The notes under the pieces are model-generated. The model ran no database searches. It saw nothing but the letters and a program-made list of their open reading frames with translations, and was not told the DNA's origin. From Echria macrotheca (lineage: Eukaryota; Ascomycota; Sordariomycetes; Sordariales; Schizotheciaceae), in the NCBI GenBank assembly GCA_030411725.1, contig MU839837.1:186001-250000 (forward strand): DNA of 64,000 nucleotides. Direction: 5' to 3'. Below are positions 57,423-64,000 of the stretch, one piece after another. How positions within the stretch are numbered: the stretch's first letter is position 1; each line of letters starts with the position of its first letter. The position numbers and the translations under genes were made by a program.

Positions 57423-58692
57423 TGTTAGCAGCTTCTTCGTTCAATGGCAATGAAGGCGATTGATTCATCAAGAAAGGGAACATCCACCGGAATGCAAAGA
57501 AAAGTCATCTGGACTGCGCAGCGGCAGTACCTGAAGCCGGTGGGGTACAGCTTGAAACGCGGGAGGCAGGAGGCAATCGCTGAAACACTTACGCTCATGT
57601 TGACTGCTGGAACGCAACCGCACGACCAGAAAAAAGATGCGAAATTGCAAGGCTCGATGTTGTTTGACGAAGGTATCAGCGGAACGATGGATAAAAGCGA
57701 AGAGAGAACGGCGGGCGGCTTCAAAAACGCATCGCAGCTGGGGCTTGGGCTCTGCTTTGGGTCTGGTCAAGCAAATCCTCAGGAGGTCAGCCAAAACGAG
57801 GCAAGGAGCCCGAGGGCAGCTCCCAGGTCCGTGGCGCGGACCAATCCTTTGCTGACAGGAAACCAGACACCACCCGCTCCTGAGCTCCCAGGAATCCGAA
57901 TAGCTGCTTGCTTTCAGTTTGACAGGCCGAAGAATGCGATGCACCGACGCGATTGTTGAGACGAGCGTTGAAGAGCTTGGAACTCGGATGGGACCGCGGG
58001 TCTTGCAGGCCCAGGGAGACGCTAACTGACAGTCGAATAGTTCCACTTGTGGATTCCGCCAAGATGAGGCTTGGCGGTTACAAGATTGGTCCAGCGGCTC
58101 TCGTGCATTGGACCGGGCAGCAGCAAGTCCGTTTCAGGTTGACGATCGACAGGCACAACCAAGCGGTCTCGCAGCAGGAAGTGACCCCAACTGAAAATAA
58201 CCAAATTCGCTGTCGTCCAATTGCCACCCACCGTGAACTGGAACTCTGAAATTGACCTGTGAGGTTTAGAAGCGGCAAAGCCAGTCTTGAATCACTCCGC
58301 TTAACTTCGCCCGAAGGCGATCTCAGCTGATTGATAGCTGGTAGTTATTGCAACTCAGGTGTTTGCAGATGCGGATGGTGCAGGGCAACTTGACCAGTTG
58401 TCAATCCCGCTTGTTCGCCTCGCAGACACTTCGGCATGTGCGTATTTTTGTCTGAAGGATGCCGTTGCAACTTCATGCTTGTCACACTCACTCTGGACCG
58501 CAACACCGCGGACGTTCCGCGTGATGACTGACCATACCATTTGGAGCTCAACTGTCTGATATGCTGGGTTATTATACAGTTGACTGGCAACGTGTGCTCT
58601 TGTGTGGAAGCCAGGGCGTAATGCTCCTGGACAATATCCTGCTCAACGCTGCGAGCTGACTCCTTTGGGCTGATATGCCTACACAAATGGGC
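57423..58692. other. intergenic: t-SNARE promoter/5' UTR and mho1 3' region
   Basis: No gene seen. The longest open frame (minus, 57468-58046, 192 codons) is Cys/Ser/Arg-rich without motifs and overlaps others, so I do not call it. Confidence 0.35.
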
Positions 58693-59761
58693 CTAGATGA
58701 CAGCATAAGCAGACGCGTAGCTCACGCTGAAGTCGTGGGTCCTCTTAACCAAGTTGCTGCGTTGATACTGCACAAAATTGAACTTGCCCTTTCCCTCGTC
58801 GAGCCCCTCGTTCGCGAGAGCCTCAAGGCCAGCCAAGACGACCCCGATCGGATGCCTCCCGCAAACGGTATTCCCCGTCCCTTGCACCGTTGAATAGAAG
58901 AATCTGTGGTTGCCTGTTTTGACAGCATCCATAGCCATTTCGTCGAGGACTCTGATGACTTCGTGAATAGGGGGGCCATCGGCGCCAGCAGCTGCGGCTT
59001 CAAGCAGCTTGCTGTCCACCGGCAGAGTGGCGGTAGAGCCCCCGTTATCCAGGTTATGCACGCCGCCGCCCGAATAGACAGGGCGGTAACTGAACCGCGA
59101 GCCCCAGTGGCAGAAATCCGAAGATACGATGAAGGTGTTTTCGGGATCCTTGAGATAGGGGACCAGCAGCTGTCCAAACGACTCCTCCTTCTCAGCGGAT
59201 CCATCGCCGACTAAAATAGGCACAATGGGTGGGAATTTGCTGACATCTCCCCCGAAAGTCTGCTCGAGTCTCTTCCATAGATATGGGATGTGCATCTCAA
59301 GTGAATGCTCGGCAACGTCCTTTGCCGGCGGCATATCCGAAAACTGCCCAGTCCGTCTGAGTTCTTCTGTCGTCTCCTTGTCCACCAGCAAGTCTCCGAA
59401 GGGGGTTTCGTATTTGCCAAACCTCGTAAGCGCACACCCTCGGAGATAATACGTGTGGGAGGGACCCAGGATGAAGACTCGTTTTGCGGCGCTGAGATCG
59501 AGAGCCTTGTAGGCCCAGGCGGCGCATGGTCCCGAGTAAGAGTAGCCAGCATGTCTGTCTTGCCGTCAGATGCACAGTGCTCACGTTTGGGGAGCTATAC
59601 CGAGCTTACGGAGCAATGATAACCCTCGCGCCAGGAATGGGGAGGCCGTTGTCGTCGAGGGCTTCTGGTACACGTCCCAGGAAGTCGTCGAGCTGTTTGG
59701 AAAGCTCAACAGGGTCATCCTCGTACCAGGACCCGGCGTGGCTAGCCTCCCGCGTTCCCAT
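58693..59761 (-). CDS. mho1: MEMO1 homologue (Mho1)
   Basis: A member of the MEMO family, whose fold resembles class III extradiol dioxygenases. Human MEMO1 acts in cell migration and copper handling; fungal function is poorly known. Exons 59761-59610 and 59554-58693, with a 55-base intron, give 337 residues, one off yeast Mho1. Family blocks are REASHAGSWYEDDPVELSKQL at the start, HAGYSYSGPCAAWAY (candidate metal-site His), VFILGPSHTYYLRGCAL, then EHSLEMHIPYLWKRL (second His), FIVSSDFCHWGSRF (third), and VCGRHPIGVVL near the end. All conserved His/Asp/Cys positions of the pocket look intact. Confidence 0.93.
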
Positions 59762-60334
59762 GGTGCAACGTTGAAAGCGACGACAGTGTGAAGGCGGAGA
59801 AACTTGTCTACTTGGGTAGTTACCTTGGAGTTGCGTGTCGAGAGCTCCCCTCAGATAATGCTAGAACCCGAGGCGGGGTAGTACCTGGCGCTCGTGCTTT
59901 CGGCGCCGCCCGCCCCGCAGCTGAGCTTTAAGCTGACGTCGTTGGCGTTGACTCCGTCCAAGCCGTGCAGACCCTGGGCGCATATTCCTTTTCTTAGGCC
60001 TTCGTGGTATCATCCAATGCAATATCACACCCGCTACTGTAATGTACGTTGCGCAGTGAGGACCGTGAATTCGCATCCTCCCTTCATATATATCCGTAAG
60101 CATACCATGTTCCCAACCGTTAGACGTTGCAGCTCATGGGTGTCATAAAACCCATTGCCATCCCGCAAACCAATAATCAAACAACCTCCGACGGGTATCC
60201 CGGAAATCCCCCCCTTTTTCCAAAAATGCAGCCGCGCCTTTGCCCTGCCATGTACCGCACCCGCCATGCTCGTTGCCAAAGCCGTTAGCGGGCGCATATG
60301 CTTCCCTCGATATCATTTCACTCGCCCAAACCGT
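59762..60334. other. intergenic region
   Basis: Between mho1 and the next minus-strand gene; no gene seen. Confidence 0.4.
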
Positions 60335-61004
60335 TCAGCTGGCGCAGACAAGGCAACGACGATGTTCTCCGAGGCTGCTCACCGAACAGCTGTAACAGAC
60401 TGCCTTCCTGCATGCTTCACAGCTCTGGCTGCTTGGCCCCAGGCCTTCAGCGTCTCCCAGCATGTCCAAGCTGTCGGCTAGCTCCGCACCGCAATCCTCA
60501 CAACAGGTAGGCAATTCTTGCTGCGGCGGCGGAGATGATAGCGTGGTGGCCGTCGTCGGGAGCATGGAAGCACCTGTCGCCCCGGGAAGCTTCCAAAAGC
60601 TGTGCAGCGACCGTTGCTGCCCGTTTCGGCGTGTTAGAACCTCGGTACTCGGCGCTTCTGACATCGCTAGATCGGGCTCTGGCCGGATGGCTGTTCCATG
60701 ACTATATCGAGCCGAATACAGCAGGTTCAAAGTTCGTTCTGTCGAGAGTTGTTTCAGTCGAGAATTCGAACAACAAACTGGGAAACTCACGATGAACTTC
60801 GTTCTCAGTCGGCCGGTTATCCCGAAATCGCTTCATCGTCCGACTCGGGAGGTGGGATGGCGTGGAAGGACGCGAAAGCCACTGGCTCCAGTTTTCAGGA
60901 ACCGCTGCACTAAAAGTGAATGCGACGATATCTGGTCGCGGCGGCGAGGAGAGGGTTGAGCTGAAGGAGAGCTCCGATTCGGATCGCTTGCGCTTCAGAA
61001 CCAT
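60335..61004 (-). CDS. small fungal protein with C-terminal Cys-rich, possibly Zn-binding, motif
   Basis: Exons 61004-60791 and 60738-60335, with a 52-base intron, give 205 residues. I cannot name a function. The N-terminus MVLKRKRSESELSFS is basic and Ser-rich, like a nuclear localisation signal. A middle block (PSHLPSRTMKRFRDNRPTEN, then TLNLLYSAR) looks conserved-protein-like. The C-terminus has CCEDCG, then CEACRKAVCYSCSVSS, and ends HRRCLVC, giving enough Cys/His pairs for one or two Zn sites (inference). The intron is supported because it removes a frame break exactly between the two coherent blocks. A nuclear role is possible but unproven. Confidence 0.7.
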
Positions 61005-61369
61005 CTCAAGTAAGATCGAGGCCGTTGCGGGCACTGTGTTTGAGTTCTTGGCACCGTCGATTCGATTTTCGTGTGAACTTGTGTGGTTGCTCCCTGAAGA
61101 TGCCTAACAACGCGATCAGGTCGTCGCTTTCGCCGCAAGAACCTGAGGACTCAATGCTGGCGGGACATTTGGCACAATGGATTATTCAATGGCCAATGGA
61201 CAGTGGATTGGTGCGCGCTTTATTAGTATCCCGCTCTAGGGTACGCGGCCAAGAATGGGGCTTGGACGCGACCGCGTTTTGACGCGCCGAACTGCAACTC
61301 AATTGCAGCGGGTGCGGGGTAAACCGTACTGCACCGACAAAACGGAGTTCTGAGCATTCTCTCAAGTTA
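61005..61369. other. intergenic region
   Basis: Promoter of the Cys-rich protein gene and 3' region of the kinase gene; no gene seen. Confidence 0.4.
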
Positions 61370-62083
61370 TTAACACGAGCAGTAGCTAGCCTCTGCCGGG
61401 CCAATCACACCGACGTTCTCCATGGCGCAGTTGTCAAGAACAAGGCTTGCTCGTTTGGCTGGGTCCGCTGCGGCGAAATAGAGCCGCTGGCCGCCGGTGT
61501 ATCGTTGCTGATAGGGATGTTCCACAGGGGCACCGTCCCTGGCGGCCATCCTGGCAGCAGTTATATGAAAGGGCGTGTCTAAGAACACAGAATAATCCCA
61601 ATATCCATACAACTCATCGCGGTGCAGAAATAGGCCATGGATAAGAACGATGGCATTCGGCGCGGCGAAGAGCCGCGGCGGATCCAACACCTCATCAGTA
61701 TCCAGGCTGTGACCTCTGTCCCGGATCGAGCGACTGTCGGATCTCAGAGGCTCTAGCACATACTCTTTGAACTGCTCTAGGTTGAACGAGTCGAGCCAAA
61801 ATCCCTCCGGCGAGCGGCGGCCCAGGCGATAACGGATCTCAGAAATGTTGTGGAATGCGTCTAGACTGACACGTATGACCGGGCGGCTGTCTGCGGCCGC
61901 GATGTGTCTCGCCAGCTCATCTGCAAATGTTGTCTTCCCCGAGCCATCCACGCCATCGACACCAACTAGCAGTCGGGACTCGGGTCGCATGGGCAGAAGA
62001 GTGAGGGCAAAAAGATCCAGGAAGATGTTTCTCGGGTAGATACTACCTGGGGGAAAAGATTCCGCGGCACCGATTGTGAACAT
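61370..62083 (-). CDS. P-loop kinase of the uridine kinase/phosphoribulokinase family
   Basis: A single exon of 237 residues. After an N-terminal extension of about 35 residues comes the Walker A loop GVDGVDGSGKTTFADELA (Lys50). RVSLDAFHN follows, the Asp of the nucleoside-kinase DxFH type, then YRLGRRSPEGFWLDSFN, NAIVLIHGLFLHRDEL (Walker B region), and a lid-like ARMAARDGAPVEHPYQQRY with YTGGQRLYFAAADP. This arrangement is typical of short bacterial, especially actinobacterial, uridine-kinase-like proteins rather than eukaryotic uridine-cytidine kinases. It probably phosphorylates a nucleoside or similar small molecule (inference). The start could also be an internal Met such as the one before RPESRLLVGVDG. 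Divergent from pol kappa. Confidence 0.82.
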   Translation of the reverse strand: MFTIGAAESFPPGSIYPRNIFLDLFALTLLPMRPESRLLVGVDGVDGSGKTTFADELARHIAAADSRPVIRVSLDAFHNISEIRYRLGRRSPEGFWLDSFNLEQFKEYVLEPLRSDSRSIRDRGHSLDTDEVLDPPRLFAAPNAIVLIHGLFLHRDELYGYWDYSVFLDTPFHITAARMAARDGAPVEHPYQQRYTGGQRLYFAAADPAKRASLVLDNCAMENVGVIGPAEASYCSC

Positions 62084-62452
62084 TGTGTAAAGACACTAGC
62101 GTCCCGCCGGGTTCGGGGAAAGTGCTTCAAAAATGTTTGCGCTGCCGCCGCCAGGAAAAGGGTGGCTAACATCCCCATTTATCAATAAGCTAAATATGCA
62201 ACTAAACGGGGCGGTAATTGAATCCGCTTTGGCAACTTTCTCGCTCGCTAACCTGCTTGCTGATGTCAGGTGACTTGGTGTCCCGCACGCGACCACGACC
62301 AGACGCGACGGACCTCAGGTACCAACGGTTCGAGCGCACCATTGTCATTTCCATCAACGCTAATCTTGGTCTCTCCCACTTCATGTAGGTCGAAGTATGA
62401 TCCTGGCGTTCTCCACTGTTCTGGGGTTCAACTCGATTGGCTCTAGGAGGAG
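62084..62452. promoter_or_regulatory. divergent promoter region kinase / pol kappa
   Basis: 369 bases between start codons; no gene seen. Confidence 0.4.
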
Positions 62453-64000
62453 ATGACGACAAAAGAACCGGACACGGAGCCGGAATCGGCGCCCGCAGGC
62501 AATGCCGTCCCGACTCGTGCTGTCGAAGCATCCGGCCGGGATAATCATGACTCTCTCAAATACTCTCTTCTGGGGCCGTCTCTAACGAAAGCCGGGCAAG
62601 ATACAGTCGATCAGTCCGTTGTACGTGTTCAGGATGCAACCTGGAGCTTTGAACTAACAAGGCCATGCAGGTATCAGAAATTATCTACGAGGCGTCGAAG
62701 GGCTCGAAATTCTTCAACCACGAGGAAGAAAGAGACAAGGCACTCACTGCCAAGGTTCAGCAGATACTCAGCAAGAAACGCGAGCTCGAAAGACTTGATC
62801 TTTCCAGGGAGCTCCGCGCTGCAGACAACCTGATAGCACAGCTTGAGCTCTCCAGGGATCTAACTCAGACTATCGTTCATGTAGACTGCGATGCGTTTTG
62901 TTAGTTTCCCCCAATTCTTAGCGACTCACTGCTTACCGTCTTCTGAAGACGCTGCTGTTGAGCAGCTGGACCGTCCAGAACTGAAGAACGTGCCATTCGC
63001 AGTTGGCGGCGGCGTCTTGACGACATGCAACTACGTTGCCCGAACTTTCGGATGTCGAAGTGGCATGGCCAGTTTTGTTGCCCTGAGACTCTGCCCCAAG
63101 CTGATCTTGTTGCCACTGAACTTCGACAAGTATAACGCGAAGGCAGCTGAGGTGCGAGCGGTACTTGCTGAATACGATCGTCGGTTCGAGAGCGCAAGCA
63201 TTGATGAAGCCTACCTGAACATCGTAAGTGTCAGATTGGATGCAATTATTCCCTTCTCTAGTCATATTTGGGCTGCCTCGGGAGTGCAGAGCTCCTGAAA
63301 CTGACACAGGGGTCGGTTTCCCCCCAAAGAGGCACGTAGCTAATTTAATCCACCACAGACTGAATATTGCTCGAGCACCGGAATTGAGCCAGCCGAGGCT
63401 GTCTCGAGTATGCGACAAGAGATCTTCGAGAAGACGCGTATAACCGGTAGGCCTGCCACGAAGTGGACCGGAAGACTAAGGACGTGCAACTGACATCGCG
63501 CCAGTCTCGGCTGGGATAGCTGCAAATACTCGTCTCGCCAAAATTTGTTCTAATATCAAGAAGCCCAACGGCCAATTTGTCCTCCCTAATGATCGAGCCG
63601 CCATCATGGACTTCATGGGTGCTTTGAGATGCCGGAAGGTGAATGGGATCGGGCGGGTGTTCGAGCGGGAGCTTGCATCGGTTGGAATCGAAACATGTGG
63701 AGATATTTTCAACCAGCGACAGTATCTCAGCCGGCTATTCGGCGAGAAAGCATACGAGTTCCTCATGAATTGCTTTCTCGGGCTTGGACGAACGACTGTT
63801 CAGCCAGCTGAGGAATACGAGAGGAAGAGGTACGTTCAATCTGGTTACTATAACAGTCCAACCGGCTAATCCGGCATCTCTGTAGTGTCGGCACCGAGTC
63901 GACCTTTCAAGACATGAGCGACCCAGCAGAGCTTCGGGAAAAACTGAGATGGACTGCGGTTGAGTTGGAGAAAGACATGCGACGGGCTGAATGCAAGGGA
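62453..64000 (+). CDS. DNA polymerase kappa (Y family), 5' part, cut by the window end
   Basis: A translesion DNA polymerase (DinB/Pol kappa type) of the nucleus. Exons 62453-62620, 62671-62899, 62949-63223, 63359-63446, 63505-63829 and 63886 onward; the 3' end is outside the window. The N-clasp typical of kappa is present (VSEIIYEASKGSKFF, HEEERDKALTAKVQQIL). The palm shows HVDCDAFYAAVEQL, assembled across intron 2, with the first metal-binding Asp. VGGGVLTTCNYVARTFG and the second metal site ASIDEAYLN follow, then VSAGIAANTRLAKICSNIKKPNG and a helix-hairpin-helix part (FMGALRCRKVNGIGRVF). All catalytic residues visible so far are intact. Intron 3 (135 bases, the others 49-58) is the introner-like copy B. 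Confidence 0.93.
63224..63358 (+). repeat. putative introner-like intron, copy B (pol kappa intron 3)
   Basis: 135-base GT..AG intron directly after the SIDEAYLNI codons. It aligns end to end with chitinase intron 2 apart from about 42 extra bases at 63255-63296 and a 1-base indel. It is more than twice the length of the other four introns in this gene, as expected for a recent insertion. Confidence 0.7.

Noticed and set aside
57468..58046. Minus-strand open frame of 192 codons upstream of the t-SNARE
   Set aside because: No motifs, overlaps plus-strand frames equally good, and sits where the t-SNARE 5' UTR/promoter is expected.

Overview
This window is nuclear DNA from a filamentous ascomycete fungus, most likely a Sordariomycete and probably Sordariales (inference). 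The signs are short introns (about 50-135 bases) with GT..AG borders and CTAAY-like branch sites, GC-rich third codon positions, a quinic-acid pathway gene very like Neurospora qa-4, and a typical fungal housekeeping gene set. It has no prokaryotic operons, CRISPR arrays or viral genes. Exon coordinates were assembled by hand from reading frame, splice signals and family conservation. They should be read as gene models without transcript support.

Layout, left to right. 0-2 kb: two ribosomal protein genes in tandem, the 3' end of eS30 and then uS5 (Rps2). 2-8.7 kb: a long stretch with no convincing gene. 8.8-12.6 kb: a GPR1/FUN34/YaaH acetate-type transporter and a membrane-anchored FAD fumarate reductase. 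12.8-20.1 kb: the DNA-break sensor NBS1, an unusual anchored cytochrome b5-domain protein, and a coiled-coil protein of unknown function. 21-30 kb: a J-domain cochaperone, a nucleotide-rhamnose epimerase/reductase, squalene synthase and a secreted subtilisin. 30-34 kb: a second gene-poor stretch. 34-42.5 kb: an F-box protein, GPI mannosyltransferase I, TRAX, 3-dehydroshikimate dehydratase (qa-4) and an intron-containing tRNA-Thr. 42.6-55.4 kb: a TAP-type alpha/beta hydrolase, the ribosome-biogenesis WD protein Jip5, a GH18 chitinase, a second alpha/beta hydrolase, mercaptopyruvate sulfurtransferase, APC11 and a fungal protein of unknown function. 55.9-64 kb: a plasma-membrane t-SNARE of the Sso1 type, the MEMO homologue Mho1, a small Cys-rich protein, a bacterial-looking uridine-kinase-type P-loop enzyme, and the 5' part of DNA polymerase kappa, cut by the window edge.

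The genes are mostly unrelated housekeeping functions. Several pairs share short divergent promoters: gpi14/TRAX, jip5/chitinase, tum1/apc11 and kinase/pol kappa.

The most unexpected signal is a pair of introns in two unrelated genes, chitinase intron 2 and pol kappa intron 3. They align over their whole length apart from one indel of about 42 bases and a 1-base indel, which is the hallmark of an introner-like (transposing intron) element. Other points of interest are a t-SNARE with tandem NPF repeats and a tail of about 88 residues past its membrane anchor, a qa-4 gene away from any quinate cluster, an SQ-cluster in NBS1, and an 18-base micro-exon in TRAX.
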